From Enterococcus canintestini (GTDB lineage Bacteria; Bacillota; Bacilli; Lactobacillales; Enterococcaceae): a stretch of 56,908 bases of DNA. The stretch lies in assembly GCF_001885735.1 (NCBI RefSeq), contig NZ_JXKG01000017.1, positions 1-56,908 of the forward strand, read 5' to 3'. Below the pieces are notes generated by a model. It searched no databases and was not told where the DNA came from. It saw only the letters and a list, made by a program, of their open reading frames with translations. This document shows, piece after piece, positions 35,336 through 45,190 of this stretch. Every line of letters begins with the position of its first letter. Within the stretch, counting starts at the first letter, position 1. A program made the position numbers and the translations under genes.

Positions 35336-35360
35336 AAAAATATTGAAATGAGGAGACAAA

Positions 35361-36527
35361 ATGAAAGTATCAGTTTTTGGTTTAGGTTATGTAGGTTTAG
35401 CAAATGCATTGTTATTATCACAAAAAGAAGAAGTTAAGGCATACGATATTGTAGAAACAAAAATCGATATGCTACAAAAGCGTCAGTCACCATTAGAGGA
35501 TAAAGAAGTTCATGAGTTTTTAGAGCGCGATGATTTAAATTTAGAATTTACTAAAAATTTTGTGGATGCGGTCAATTTTGGAGATTATTTAATTATTGCA
35601 ACACCAACTGATTACGATGAAAAGAAAAATTATTTTAATACTTCTACAGTGGAAGATGTAATTGAAAAAGCACTAGCAATTCGTCCAGATGCGACATTTA
35701 TTATAAAATCAACAGTTCCTGTTGGATATACTTTAGATTTAAAAGCAAAATATCAAACTGAGAATATCATCTTTTCTCCTGAATTTTTGCGAGAAGGAAA
35801 AGCGTTATATGATAATCTTCATCCATCACGAATTGTCGTTGGTGAATGCTCTGATCGTGGTCAAGAGATTGCAGATATGTTTAAAGAAAATGCATTAGAA
35901 GAGGATATTCCTGTCTTATTGACTCATCCGACAGAAGCAGAAGCAATCAAACTATTTTCAAACACCTATTTAGCTTTACGGGTTGCATATTTCAACGAGT
36001 TAGATACATATGCAGAATCGAGAGGATTAAATTCGAAACAAATTATCGAAGGTGTTGGTTTAGATCCTCGTATCGGAAGCCATTATAACAATCCATCTTT
36101 TGGCTATGGTGGTTATTGCTTACCTAAAGATACAAAACAATTACGTGCAAATTATGAAGATGTACCAAGCAATATTATTGGTGCCATTGTAGATGCAAAC
36201 ACAACACGTAAAGACTTTATTGCAGATCAAATTATTGCTAAAAGTCCTAAAGTTGTGGGGATTTATCGTTTAACGATGAAGGCCAATTCAGATAACTTCA
36301 GATATTCTTCTATTCAAGGTGTTATGAAACGTATTAAAGCTAAAGGAATTGAAGTTGTTGTTTACGAACCTACGTTAGAGTCGGATAATTTCTTTAATTC
36401 AAGAGTTATTAAAGATTTTGATGAATTTAAAAAAGTATCTGATGTGATTGTATCTAATCGTTTAGAGACAATTTTGATGGATGTTGAAGATAAAGTATAT
36501 ACACGTGATATTTTCCGAAGAGACTAG
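35361..36527 (+). CDS. ugd: UDP-glucose 6-dehydrogenase
   Basis: Oxidises UDP-glucose to UDP-glucuronate with two NAD+, supplying an acidic sugar. The protein is 388 residues: N-terminal NAD domain with [10 protein letters not shown] (5-14), [20 protein letters not shown], and [23 protein letters not shown] (partly quoted). The catalytic cysteine is in [14 protein letters not shown] at about residue 252, and the C-terminal domain is complete. The short length matches streptococcal HasB/Cap3A-type enzymes. ATGAGGAGAC precedes the ATG. Its substrate is made by GalU, encoded at 37800. Less likely, it could be a GDP-mannose or UDP-ManNAc dehydrogenase, but the Cys region looks like UDP-glucose enzymes. 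Confidence 0.93.
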   Translation: MKVSVFGLGYVGLANALLLSQKEEVKAYDIVETKIDMLQKRQSPLEDKEVHEFLERDDLNLEFTKNFVDAVNFGDYLIIATPTDYDEKKNYFNTSTVEDVIEKALAIRPDATFIIKSTVPVGYTLDLKAKYQTENIIFSPEFLREGKALYDNLHPSRIVVGECSDRGQEIADMFKENALEEDIPVLLTHPTEAEAIKLFSNTYLALRVAYFNELDTYAESRGLNSKQIIEGVGLDPRIGSHYNNPSFGYGGYCLPKDTKQLRANYEDVPSNIIGAIVDANTTRKDFIADQIIAKSPKVVGIYRLTMKANSDNFRYSSIQGVMKRIKAKGIEVVVYEPTLESDNFFNSRVIKDFDEFKKVSDVIVSNRLETILMDVEDKVYTRDIFRRD

Positions 36528-36572
36528 AATACTTATCATATCAATCAGTAGTGAAAGGAGGAATCAAAAAGC

Positions 36573-37691
36573 ATGGAGTCAAAAAAAAGATTAAGTATTT
36601 CAATACTCTTTATGTTTTTGTATAACTTTTTAAAAATATTGAGTTTCTCAAATTTAAAAATTGTGTCTGACGTGAGTTTATTAGTAACTATTTCTCTTTA
36701 TGGTTTAATTTTAAGTTTGATACCCAGTATGTTATTAAAAAGATATCGTTGGAATCTCCTTTTTATTATCTTGGCTATCTTCGGAATTTTAATAAGTAAA
36801 TTTGATGGATTAACTAATTATTTTACTATTTTAATAGTTATTATTGCATTAGCAGATCAAGATATTACTCCTTATTTGAAAGCTGTATATTATTCGTTAA
36901 TACTCGGAAGTCTAACTGTTCTATTTCTTAGATTTTTAGGATATATTCCAGATAGAGTCGTAATATCTCCGAGGGGAATCGTCAGACATACTCTAGGGTT
37001 TGGATCTGCAAGAGGGATATCTGAAGCATACTTAAGTTTTACCCAATTATTTGTATATTTAAAATTTAGTAAATTAAAAAAATGGTGGCTGTTAATATTG
37101 CTACTTCCTATTTTTGGTTTAAATATAATATCAGATGCTAGAGCAGCTACCATTTTATGTGCTTTGTTTTTGGTATTAGTGTATATAATAAAGTTTATGA
37201 ATATTGAAAGAAAGTTAACTGCGCGACTATATGTGATAACCAATTTGGTATATATTTTTTCTGCAAGCCTCATATTTTTGGGATCATATTACTATAAATA
37301 CAATTCCTTATGGAAAAAATTGGATGGAATTGTTTCACAAAGATTCCAATTAGGTAATTGGTATTTAACCTATTATCCGATTAAATTGTTAGGACAGGAT
37401 ATTCCTGTTAATTTGGACCGTGAGACTTTGATTAGTCGCTTTAATCGAAACTATTTAATGTTAGATAGTGGCTTTATGACAATGTTAGTTGAGGCTGGAT
37501 TGGTAATCACAATCATATTTACAATAATTATATTTATAGCATTTAAAAGGTTGAAAGACGAAAAAAATAATATAGGTTTAATAATTTGGATAGTTTCTTC
37601 ATTAAATCTTTTTCAAACCAGATTACTTAATCCTGCAGGGTTAGAAACCATACTATTGTCAAAGGCATTCAACTTATCAAAAAAGAAATGA
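36573..37691 (+). CDS. wzy: Wzy-like polysaccharide polymerase
   Basis: A 372-residue hydrophobic protein with about ten membrane helices, no general sequence signature, and one large extracytoplasmic-type loop (about 245-300: WKKLDGIVSQRFQLGNWYL, DRETLISRFNRNYLMLDSGF). That architecture, and its place in a locus with flippase and co-polymerase, fits an O-antigen/capsule polymerase that joins repeat units. AAAGGAGGAATC precedes the ATG. Polymerase calls are always indirect because the family is very diverse, but no other intact candidate exists in the cluster. Confidence 0.8.
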   Translation: MESKKRLSISILFMFLYNFLKILSFSNLKIVSDVSLLVTISLYGLILSLIPSMLLKRYRWNLLFIILAIFGILISKFDGLTNYFTILIVIIALADQDITPYLKAVYYSLILGSLTVLFLRFLGYIPDRVVISPRGIVRHTLGFGSARGISEAYLSFTQLFVYLKFSKLKKWWLLILLLPIFGLNIISDARAATILCALFLVLVYIIKFMNIERKLTARLYVITNLVYIFSASLIFLGSYYYKYNSLWKKLDGIVSQRFQLGNWYLTYYPIKLLGQDIPVNLDRETLISRFNRNYLMLDSGFMTMLVEAGLVITIIFTIIIFIAFKRLKDEKNNIGLIIWIVSSLNLFQTRLLNPAGLETILLSKAFNLSKKK

Positions 37692-37799
37692 AATCTAGAA
37701 AGTCAGATGTATTTTAATTTTTATTAGAATTGATTGCTAGTTTGGGTATGTTTTTTAATTAAACATCAGTTTATTATTATAAAAAATGGAGAAGATATC

Positions 37800-38672
37800 A
37801 TGCAAAAAGTTCGTAAAGCTGTAATTCCAGCAGCAGGGTTAGGGACCCGTTTTTTACCAGCAACAAAAGCGATTGCAAAAGAAATGCTTCCGATTGTGGA
37901 TAAACCAACGATACAGTTTATTGTTGAAGAAGCACTGAATTCTGGAATTGAAGATATTTTGATTGTTACAGGTAAAGGGAAGCGTCCAATTGAGGATCAT
38001 TTTGATTCGAATGTTGAATTGGAAATGAATTTATCTTCTAAAGGGAAAAAGGAATTACTGGATTTAGTTGAGGAGACAACGGGAATTAATTTACATTTTA
38101 TCCGCCAAAAACGACCACTTGGTTTAGGTCATGCGGTATTACAGGCTAAAGCGTTTGTTGGTAATGAACCTTTTGTTGTCATGCTTGGTGATGATATTAT
38201 GGAGTCGAAGGTTCCATTAACTAAGCAGTTAATGAATGATTATGAAAAAACGACAGCTTCTACTTTAGCAGTTATGAAAGTTCCGCATAAAGATACTTCT
38301 AAGTATGGAATTATTAATCCAAATAGTGAAATTTCAAAAGGACTTTATAATGTGAAAAATTTTGTGGAAAAACCAAATCCTAAAGAAGCCCCAAGTGATT
38401 TAGCTATTATCGGACGCTATTTACTGACACCTGAGATTTTTGATATTTTAGAAAATCAAAAACCTGGTGCCGGAAATGAAATTCAATTAACAGATGCCAT
38501 TGATAACTTGAATAAAACCCAGCGAGTGTTTGCACGTCAATATACCGGTAAACGTTATGATGTTGGTGATAAGTTAGGAATGGTAGAAGCCAATATTGAA
38601 TATGGTCTAAAACATAAAGAAATTTCTGTGTCGCTAAAGGAATATATTAAAGAATTGGCTAAGACGTTTTAA
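37800..38672 (+). CDS. galU: UTP-glucose-1-phosphate uridylyltransferase
   Basis: Makes UDP-glucose from glucose-1-phosphate and UTP. At 290 residues from ATG 37800 it has the usual GalU length. Signatures are [20 protein letters not shown] (nucleotide-binding, partly quoted), [26 protein letters not shown], and NEIQLTDAI. The upstream in-frame ATG (37734) is rejected because GGAG sits 7-8 bases before 37800 and homologues start [13 protein letters not shown]. It is more GC-balanced than the preceding genes, as expected for a conserved gene. It supplies Ugd. A terminator hairpin follows immediately. Confidence 0.96.
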   Translation: MQKVRKAVIPAAGLGTRFLPATKAIAKEMLPIVDKPTIQFIVEEALNSGIEDILIVTGKGKRPIEDHFDSNVELEMNLSSKGKKELLDLVEETTGINLHFIRQKRPLGLGHAVLQAKAFVGNEPFVVMLGDDIMESKVPLTKQLMNDYEKTTASTLAVMKVPHKDTSKYGIINPNSEISKGLYNVKNFVEKPNPKEAPSDLAIIGRYLLTPEIFDILENQKPGAGNEIQLTDAIDNLNKTQRVFARQYTGKRYDVGDKLGMVEANIEYGLKHKEISVSLKEYIKELAKTF

Positions 38673-38678
38673 CGAAAT

Positions 38679-38709
38679 AAAAAGGAGATCACTTAGGTGG
38701 TCTCCTTTT
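38679..38709 (+). terminator. Terminator after galU
   Basis: AAAAGGAGATCAC pairs with GTGGTCTCCTTTT (one G-U type mismatch) around TTAG. The T-run is part of the 3' arm. It overlaps an in-frame upstream extension of rfbB, which supports the later TTG start for that gene. Confidence 0.75.
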
Positions 38710-38729
38710 CCAATTTAGGAGGTTGGATT

Positions 38730-39728
38730 TTGAAACTTTTAATTACAGGTGGCTGCGGTTTTATTGGCTCTAATTTTATTCGTTATATGCTGAAAAATCG
38801 TGAGATGGTTGAAATTGTGAACCTAGATTTACTGACATATGCTGGGAATATCAATAATTTAAAAGATATTGAGAATGATTTTAGATATAAATTTATTAAA
38901 GGTGATATTTCAGATAAAGAGTTGGTTGAAATAATCTTTAGTAAGTATAAATTTGATGCGGTTATTAATTTTGCTGCTGAATCTCATGTTGATCGATCAA
39001 TTGTTGATGTTTCAAATTTTTATCAGACTAACATCGGGGGCGTCCTCAATTTATTAGAGACTGCTAGAAAATATAGTATTAGTCATTTCATTCAAATATC
39101 TACTGATGAGGTTTATGGTTCTTTGACTAAAGAATTTGCAGAGGAAAATTTTGTATTGAATCCTAGTTCTCCTTATGCTGCATCAAAAGCATCAGCGGAT
39201 CAGTTTGTTATTGCTTATCATCGTACATTTTCATTGCCTGTCAATATTATACGGGCTTCAAATAATTACGGTCCATATCAATTTCCAGAAAAACTTATTC
39301 CTCTATTAATTACAAATGGAATTGATTGTTTACCTTTTCCAATTTATGGTGAAGGTAAAAACATCAGAAATTGGCTTTATGTAACTGATTTTTGTGAAGC
39401 AATAATTTTAGTTTTAGAAAGAGGCGTCTCTGGGGAAATTTATAATGTTGCTCCTAAAAATGAATATAGTAATAATCAGATTGCATATTTTATTTGTGAT
39501 GAAATGAGAATATCACAGGAATTAATTCAACATGTTCCCGATAGATTAGGACATGATTTGCGTTATGGGATTAATTCTAACAAAATATATGAACAATTGA
39601 ATTGGAAGCCAAAAGTGGACTTCTTAGAAGGGCTTAAAAAAACGATAAGATGGTATCAGGACAACGAACATTGGTGGCGACCACTATTAAAAAGTGCTAC
39701 ATTGGATAATAAGAATTTATCTGAGTAA
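38730..39728 (+). CDS. rfbB: dTDP-glucose 4,6-dehydratase
   Basis: An extended SDR enzyme converting dTDP-glucose to dTDP-4-keto-6-deoxyglucose. It carries LLITGGCGFIGSNFIRYM (NAD-binding), DLLTYAGNINNL, AAESHVDRS, STDEVYGSL (with Asp and Glu of the dehydratase), YAASKASADQF (YxxxK), and NNYGPYQFPEKLIP. The start is TTG 38730, chosen because AGGAGG lies about 9 bases upstream and the protein then begins KLLITGG as in RmlB. It gives 332 residues. rmlA, rmlC and rmlD are absent from this window, so the product either feeds dTDP-rhamnose enzymes encoded elsewhere or makes a different deoxysugar. Confidence 0.9.
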   Translation: MKLLITGGCGFIGSNFIRYMLKNREMVEIVNLDLLTYAGNINNLKDIENDFRYKFIKGDISDKELVEIIFSKYKFDAVINFAAESHVDRSIVDVSNFYQTNIGGVLNLLETARKYSISHFIQISTDEVYGSLTKEFAEENFVLNPSSPYAASKASADQFVIAYHRTFSLPVNIIRASNNYGPYQFPEKLIPLLITNGIDCLPFPIYGEGKNIRNWLYVTDFCEAIILVLERGVSGEIYNVAPKNEYSNNQIAYFICDEMRISQELIQHVPDRLGHDLRYGINSNKIYEQLNWKPKVDFLEGLKKTIRWYQDNEHWWRPLLKSATLDNKNLSE

Positions 39729-39745
39729 TATTAAGGAGTCACTGA

Positions 39746-40327
39746 ATGAAGCGTATAATCTTGAATATAATCTATTGTCTATTATCTTTTTTGTTTTCTA
39801 TCGGTTTGGTTTCTTGGATTGCAATTCCAACACTAGATCAGTATCCTCGGTTGCATCACATGATTGAACGTTTTGAATATACTGAAACTGTCTTAATTCT
39901 GTTTGTCTGGCTAGCGATTTGGTTATTTTTAATTCAATGGCAAGTCGGTAGGATTTCGACTATTTATCTCTATCTCTTTTATAGTGTTTATTTGTTTTTA
40001 CTTTTTACAGTTCTGTTTACGAAAGCAAAAAATTATCATTCTTTGTCATTAGATCCTTTTGATATTTTTGTATCCGACAAAAAGGTAATTTTAGAAGCGC
40101 TATTAAATGTGATATATTTTATTCCTTTAGGTGCCCTATATGGATTAAAGGCTAATAAGTTAGAATTTGTTACGATTTCTCTACTTACAATTTTAGGAAT
40201 TGAGACAATTCAGTATGTGTTTTATATTGGAACATTTGCTATAAGTGATATCTATTTAAATTTTACTGGTTGTATGATAGGCTATTTTGTTTGTCGGTGG
40301 ATGATACCACGTTTTAAAGTAATTTAA
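39746..40327 (+). CDS. VanZ-like membrane protein
   Basis: A 193-residue protein with about five transmembrane helices. The family pattern is visible in LDPFDIFVSDKKVILEALLNVIYFIPLGALYG (partly quoted), where the N-x2-x-FxPLG motif occurs, and IGTFAISDIYLNFTGCMIGY. VanZ proteins give low-level teicoplanin resistance in vanA strains, but most members have no known role. AAGGAGTCACTGA precedes the ATG. It lies 17 bases after rfbB, so it is co-transcribed as the last gene of the polysaccharide locus. Confidence 0.87.
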   Translation: MKRIILNIIYCLLSFLFSIGLVSWIAIPTLDQYPRLHHMIERFEYTETVLILFVWLAIWLFLIQWQVGRISTIYLYLFYSVYLFLLFTVLFTKAKNYHSLSLDPFDIFVSDKKVILEALLNVIYFIPLGALYGLKANKLEFVTISLLTILGIETIQYVFYIGTFAISDIYLNFTGCMIGYFVCRWMIPRFKVI

Positions 40328-40490
40328 AAAGCGTATTAGTATTATTACAGTTAGAATCAATTTTTGATTTCGTAATATACTATACGTTTTTTCATCTTCT
40401 AATTAGCTCTCTTTTTCATTTTGTGGTACTTTTGAATTAGGCAAATGTTTGCAAAATTTAAAAGTGAAAAAGTGATTGGGAGGGATTTTT

Positions 40491-40922
40491 ATGAGTCGGT
40501 ATCAAAATATTTTAGTGGCAATTGATGGATCAAAAAATGCAGAGAAGGCGTTTTATGAGGCTGTCGCCTTGGCCAAAGGGAGTAATGGTGCGTTGTATTT
40601 GGCTTGGATTATTGATGAAGCGTCGCTTTCAACGAGCTCTTTTGCGGTTTCGAAGATTTTAAAAGAAGAGCAAGAAAAAGCTAAGATGGTTTTGGAAAAT
40701 CTAGTTTCTGAAGCACGTAAAGCAGGAATTGAAAATGTAAGTCAGATCATTGAAACTGGAAATGTAAAAGATGCGATTGCAGAAAAAATTCCTGCTGAGT
40801 ATCCGATTGACTTGATTGTGGCAGGGGCTACGGGTAAGGGTTCTTTGACTCGAAAAAAAGTGGGTTCTACTATTCAACATATTGTAAATCATTCACCTTG
40901 TAATGTTTTAATGGTGAAATAA
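40491..40922 (+). CDS. Universal stress protein, UspA family
   Basis: A small cytoplasmic stress protein of 143 residues. It begins NILVAIDGSKNAEKAF and ends with the ATP-binding signature GATGKGSLTRKKVGST (G-x2-G-x9-G-[ST]), so it belongs to the nucleotide-binding subgroup. The ATG at 40491 is chosen over an upstream in-frame TTG because GGGAGGG lies 6 bases before it. It is single, with a terminator after it; 160 bases of uncharacterised spacer separate it from the polysaccharide locus. Confidence 0.94.
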   Translation: MSRYQNILVAIDGSKNAEKAFYEAVALAKGSNGALYLAWIIDEASLSTSSFAVSKILKEEQEKAKMVLENLVSEARKAGIENVSQIIETGNVKDAIAEKIPAEYPIDLIVAGATGKGSLTRKKVGSTIQHIVNHSPCNVLMVK

Positions 40923-40975
40923 AAAAATTTAGCTATTAAAATGTGCTAGTGGTTGTTTTGTACATCAGAATAAGT

Positions 40976-41021
40976 AAAAGCGACTGATAGTAATCTAAAG
41001 TGATTTCATCAGTCGCTTTTT
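40976..41021. terminator. Bidirectional terminator between usp and DUF1015
   Basis: AAAAGCGACTGAT (40976-40988) pairs with ATCAGTCGCTTTT (41008-41020). It is flanked by T on the right. It stops the stress-protein gene and can also serve the minus-strand serine operon. A second small stem, AGCCAGTT/AACTGGCT (about 41039-41067), lies closer to that operon. Confidence 0.85.
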
Positions 41022-41083
41022 ATATGCATAATTTTTATGAGCCAGTTGAAGAGGGGGATAACTGGCTTACAAAAATTAACAAC

Positions 41084-42310
41084 TTATTTTGTTTCTAAAT
41101 CGTGTAAGAAGAGGCCGCTTAATAACTTTGGTTCAAACCAAGTTGATTTTGGTGGCATAATTTTTCCTGCGTCAGCAACATCTAATAGGTCGGTCATTGC
41201 AGTTGGATATAAGGAAAAGGCAACTTGCCACGTACCGCTATCGACGAGTTTGACGAGTTCTTCTGGGCCGCGGATGCCTCCGATAAAATCAATGCGTTGA
41301 TCGGTGCGAACATCTTTGATGCCAAAAATTGGCGCTAAAATATTATTTTGTAGTAAAGAGACATCTAAATGCTCAACTGGATCATTACTTTTGATTATTT
41401 CTTTTGCAGTTAGTGTATACCATTGTTCGGATAAATACATCTGTATTTGCTCTGGAGCAGCTGGTTTTTCTCGCGTTGTTTTTGTAATGGTAAAGCTAGC
41501 AGCGACTTGGTCAAAAAAGTCAGCTGGCAAAGCAACGTTGACTACTCGATTGTATTCCCAAATGGCTAGTTCATTTTCTGGAAAGACAATTGCCAAAAAA
41601 TAATCACTTTCTGGACTGTTTGTACCTTGTTTACGTTTTTCTAACCCGACTTTGACGGCCGATTCTGTGCGATGGTGACCGTCTGCGATATAAAGAGCAG
41701 GAACATCTTCAAATAATGTGGTTAAAGTTGTGACAATATTTTCATCGTCGATTACCCAGACCTTATGATTTACATCGTGATAGCTGTTAAAATCATATAC
41801 GGGTGTGTGACTTTCTTGCCACGCTTTGATTATGCTCTGAATTTTATTTTCATGGCGATAAGCTAAAAAAATGGGACTGGTATTGGCATCACAAGCTTTA
41901 ATGTGATTAATCCGGTCGATTTCTTTTTCAGGGCGAGTAAATTCGTGCTTTTTAATTTTGCCATTAACGTAATCGTCAATTGAGGCAGAGAAGGCGATGC
42001 CGGTTTGCGGGCGACCATTCATCGTTAATTGGTATAAATAAAAGTAAGGTTTGGCATCTTTTTTTAGCCAGCCTTTAGCTAAAAAGTCTGCTAAATTAGT
42101 GGCAGCTTTTTGATAGACCACAGGATCATAAGAAGAGATGTCTTGGGGTAAATCAATTTCTGCCCGGTCAATGTGAAAATAGCTATAAGGATTACCTGCG
42201 GCTAGATCCCGCGCTTCTTCACTGTTAATGACATCATAAGGTAATGCAGCTACTTTGGCGGCTAAATCTTTAGCCGGACGAATCGCTTTAAAGGGTTTGA
42301 TTACGACCAT
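41084..42310 (-). CDS. DUF1015 family protein of the serine operon
   Basis: A 408-residue protein of the DUF1015 family. It begins VVIKPFKAIRPAKDLAAKVAALPYDVI and has PYSYFHIDRAEIDLP, HEFTRPEKEIDRINHIKA, and ALYIADGHHRTESA, which are the recognisable family blocks. The biochemical function is unknown. Its ATG overlaps the serA stop by one base, so it is translationally coupled to serA, and the association of DUF1015 with serA/serC recurs in many bacteria. The histidine-rich DGHHRTESA element suggests an enzyme; some relatives are proposed to act on serine-related or phosphorylated substrates. Confidence 0.88.
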   Translation of the reverse strand: MVVIKPFKAIRPAKDLAAKVAALPYDVINSEEARDLAAGNPYSYFHIDRAEIDLPQDISSYDPVVYQKAATNLADFLAKGWLKKDAKPYFYLYQLTMNGRPQTGIAFSASIDDYVNGKIKKHEFTRPEKEIDRINHIKACDANTSPIFLAYRHENKIQSIIKAWQESHTPVYDFNSYHDVNHKVWVIDDENIVTTLTTLFEDVPALYIADGHHRTESAVKVGLEKRKQGTNSPESDYFLAIVFPENELAIWEYNRVVNVALPADFFDQVAASFTITKTTREKPAAPEQIQMYLSEQWYTLTAKEIIKSNDPVEHLDVSLLQNNILAPIFGIKDVRTDQRIDFIGGIRGPEELVKLVDSGTWQVAFSLYPTAMTDLLDVADAGKIMPPKSTWFEPKLLSGLFLHDLETK

Positions 42311-43494
42311 TAATAACTCACTCCTGGATTTTTAATAACCCGGACACGAATAATATCGGGATTTTTTGTTAAGCGGGTAGCAACAGCTTGCGCGCTTTGT
42401 TCATCGTCACAAGCGATGTCTACTAATGTATAGGCATAGTCATCTCGGCCACGGTTTACCATATTATCGATATTGATATTCATATCCGCAATAGTTGAAG
42501 AAATTTGGCCCAACATATTGGGAATATTTTTATTAATAATGGTAATCCGATAAGGAGAATGAAAGGCCATTTCCACAGTGGGAAAATTAACTGAGCGTTT
42601 AATCGTACCTTCTGTCAAAAAGCGCTTTAAGGTTCTAGCGGCCATTTTGGCACAGTTGACTTCGGCTTCTTCAGTTGAAGCGCCTAAGTGAGGTAAGACC
42701 AAAACTTTTTCATTGTGTAATAATTTTTCATCAGCAAAGTCTGTCGTATAGCCGGCTAATTCATCTGCTTTTAAGGCTTTTAAGACGGCGTCATCGTCTA
42801 CAATTCCCCCGCGGGCAAAGTTAAATAATTTCGCTGTCTTTTTCATCTTCGCTAATTCTGGTTTACCAATCATGCCTTTGGTTTGTTCTGTTAATGGTAC
42901 GTGAACGGTAATAAAATCGCAAGTCGTTAACACTTCGGTTAAATCATTAGCGCGCTGTACGCGCCTTGAGATACTCCATGCGGTATCGACAGAAACATAA
43001 GGATCATAACCGACTACTTCCATCCCTAAGCGGTAAGCGTCATTGGCAATCATAGCACCAATTGCACCAAGACCGATAACACCTAGTTTTTTTCCTTCTA
43101 ATTCATGACCGACAAATTGTTTTTTATTTGCTTCAGCTTTTTCCTCAACATCTGTACCAGTTAATGTTTGTACCCACTTGGCACCAGATAAAATCGGGCG
43201 TACAGAGAGTAATAAACTGGCCAGGACTAATTCTTTAACGGCATTGGCGTTAGAACCTGGGGTATTAAAGACGACAATGCCTTTTTTAGTGCAGTCTGCA
43301 ACTGGGATATTATTGGTGCCAGCGCCGGCCCGGGCAACGGCTAAAACACTTTTAGGAAAAGCGTAATCGTGTAATTTTTGACTGCGTAAAAGAATACCAT
43401 CAGGGAGTTCACTTTCATTAATCGCATAGTTTTCTTTCTCAAAACGGTTCATGCCTTCTGGGGCAATTGCGTTAAAGGTTTTAATTTGAAACAT
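42310..43494 (-). CDS. serA: D-3-phosphoglycerate dehydrogenase with ACT domain
   Basis: Catalyses the first step of serine synthesis, 3-phosphoglycerate to 3-phosphohydroxypyruvate. It is 394 residues from ATG 43494, which is preceded by GGAGGCGCTTAGT; the upstream in-frame start at 43539 would lie inside serC. NAD-binding is shown by LGVIGLGAIGAMIAND, catalytic residues by ARGGIVDDDAV and LPHLGASTEEAEVN, and the C-terminal ACT domain (about 322-394) by RITIINKNIPNMLGQISST (partly quoted). The ACT domain suggests feedback by serine. Middle gene of serC-serA-DUF1015; serB is not in this window. Confidence 0.96.
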   Translation of the reverse strand: MFQIKTFNAIAPEGMNRFEKENYAINESELPDGILLRSQKLHDYAFPKSVLAVARAGAGTNNIPVADCTKKGIVVFNTPGSNANAVKELVLASLLLSVRPILSGAKWVQTLTGTDVEEKAEANKKQFVGHELEGKKLGVIGLGAIGAMIANDAYRLGMEVVGYDPYVSVDTAWSISRRVQRANDLTEVLTTCDFITVHVPLTEQTKGMIGKPELAKMKKTAKLFNFARGGIVDDDAVLKALKADELAGYTTDFADEKLLHNEKVLVLPHLGASTEEAEVNCAKMAARTLKRFLTEGTIKRSVNFPTVEMAFHSPYRITIINKNIPNMLGQISSTIADMNINIDNMVNRGRDDYAYTLVDIACDDEQSAQAVATRLTKNPDIIRVRVIKNPGVSY

Positions 43495-43495
43495 A

Positions 43496-44581
43496 CTAAG
43501 CGCCTCCGTTTTCTTTTTCGAATTTTTCCATGAAAGCAACTAGCGCTTTCACACCTTCTTTTGGAAAAGCGTTGTATAGACTTGCCCGCATACCACCAAC
43601 GGAACGGTGACCTTTTAAGTTTTCAAAACCTGCAGCCAAAGCTTCAGCGTTAAATTTCTGATCTAATTTTTCATCACCAGTGACAAAAGGAATATTGGTA
43701 ATAGAGCGGCTTGTACTTTGAATAGGACTGGTAAATAATTTTGATTTATCAATAGCATCATAGAGTAACTGCGCTTTTTCTTGGTCTTGTTTTAAAATTT
43801 CAGGTATGCCCCCTAATTCTTGTAGCCACTTGAAAACCAGTTGTGCCATATAAATCGCAAAAGTTGGGGGTGTATTGTATAAAGAATCGGCATCTGCTTG
43901 GACTTTATAATCAAGCATTGGTTCATTTACTTCACATAAGCCCAGTAAATCATCCCGAATAATGACGACCATTAAACCCGCTGGACCAATGTTTTTTTGG
44001 GCACCGGCATAAATTAAACCAAAATCTGTGACATTGTAATTATTGGCTAAAATATTTGAAGACATATCTGCGACAATCGGAACATTACCAGTATCGGGAA
44101 TATTTTGAAAAGCAGTACCGACAATCGTGTTATTGGTTGTAATGTGCAAGTAAGCTGCCTTTTGATCAATCATATCTGGTGTAATGGTAGGAATATAACT
44201 AAAATTATCTGCTTCAGATGAAGCAATCACTTCCACTTCGACGTTGTCTAAAGCTTTTGCTGCTGCAATGGCTTTTTTTGACCAGACGCCGGTATTGACG
44301 TAGAGCGCTTTTTTATTTTGCGCCAAATTTAACGGCACCATTGAAAACTGTAGACTAGCACCACCTTGTAAAAATAAAACGTGGTAATTGTCGGGAATAT
44401 TCATTAATTCTCGCAAACGTTTTTTGGCGTCTTTTAAAATTGCATCAAAAAGAGAGGAACGATGACTCAACTCCATCACGGACATGCCGCTACCTTGGTA
44501 ATCCATCAATTCGGATTGGGCCTGCTTTAAAACGGATGTGGGCATTACGGCAGGACCGGCTGAAAAATTGTAAACAGTCAT
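43496..44581 (-). CDS. serC: Phosphoserine aminotransferase
   Basis: A PLP enzyme making phosphoserine from 3-phosphohydroxypyruvate and glutamate. At 361 residues it begins [20 protein letters not shown]. Characteristic elements are [11 protein letters not shown] (about 32-42), [18 protein letters not shown] (partly quoted), VADMSSNIL and the PLP lysine in [13 protein letters not shown] (about residue 196). AAAGGAGC lies 9 bases before the ATG. Its TAG is separated from serA's ATG by one base. It is the first gene of the operon; the promoter must be within the following 340-base divergent region. Confidence 0.96.
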   Translation of the reverse strand: MTVYNFSAGPAVMPTSVLKQAQSELMDYQGSGMSVMELSHRSSLFDAILKDAKKRLRELMNIPDNYHVLFLQGGASLQFSMVPLNLAQNKKALYVNTGVWSKKAIAAAKALDNVEVEVIASSEADNFSYIPTITPDMIDQKAAYLHITTNNTIVGTAFQNIPDTGNVPIVADMSSNILANNYNVTDFGLIYAGAQKNIGPAGLMVVIIRDDLLGLCEVNEPMLDYKVQADADSLYNTPPTFAIYMAQLVFKWLQELGGIPEILKQDQEKAQLLYDAIDKSKLFTSPIQSTSRSITNIPFVTGDEKLDQKFNAEALAAGFENLKGHRSVGGMRASLYNAFPKEGVKALVAFMEKFEKENGGA

Positions 44582-44923
44582 AACAATTCGCTCCTTTGAA
44601 AAAGTAATTTTAACTCTAATTGAGTTATCGCTTATTGTAACAGATGAATTTTAGCATTTAAAGATATTTTTCAGAAAATTGCAAATAAACAACGTATAAG
44701 TATTGGCGGATAACTGTAAAAGCAACGGGCAACAAGTGAACCTAATCACAAATAAGAGTTTGAAATAACGAAAAAAATTTTAACTTTTTTTCTAAAGTGT
44801 TTGACAGTTACTGCAAAACTTTCGTTGTTAATGTGTAAGGGCGCTACTTACAAAATAAATTGCTTAAAGCCGGCCGCAAAAGCAGACTACTACTAAAACT
44901 AGTTATTCTAAGGAGGAAACCAA
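44582..44923. promoter_or_regulatory. Divergent regulatory region between serC and the DUF1659 gene
   Basis: About 340 bases without a gene. A perfect -35 TTGACA at 44801-44806 reads towards the DUF1659 gene; the -10 near 44824-44832 (TTGTTAA) is poor. On the other side AACTCAATT... near 44612 is A/T-rich and may hold the serC promoter. No T-box or serine-related riboswitch is recognised. Confidence 0.4.
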
Positions 44924-45130
44924 ATGAAAACACATGTTAGTACCAATTTAGCCGTTACATTTTTAGAACCCGGCAAAGAACGACTTACCAAACAAAAATT
45001 TAACAATAGTATTGAAAATCCTGTGGAAGCAGATGTTTTAACTTTTGGTCGTGCCTATAGCCAATTGTTACCAGCAGATGTTTCTTATAACAGTGTTATT
45101 GAAACAAAAGAAGTGGAATATACCGAGTAA
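44924..45130 (+). CDS. DUF1659 family small protein
   Basis: A 68-residue protein of the DUF1659 family found in Firmicutes. It is soluble with no membrane helix: KTHVSTNLAVTFLEPGKERL, then QKFNNSIENPVEADVLTFGR and a short acidic tail. CTAAGGAGGAAACCAA before the ATG is a near-perfect ribosome site, suggesting high expression. It is followed 60 bases later by a DUF2922 gene with the same type of site; the two families are commonly adjacent. The function is unknown. Confidence 0.85.
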   Translation: MKTHVSTNLAVTFLEPGKERLTKQKFNNSIENPVEADVLTFGRAYSQLLPADVSYNSVIETKEVEYTE

Positions 45131-45190
45131 TAATTATTACGCAAAAAATGTCGTAAAACATCACGCAAGAATTTAAAGGAGGAAAACCAA

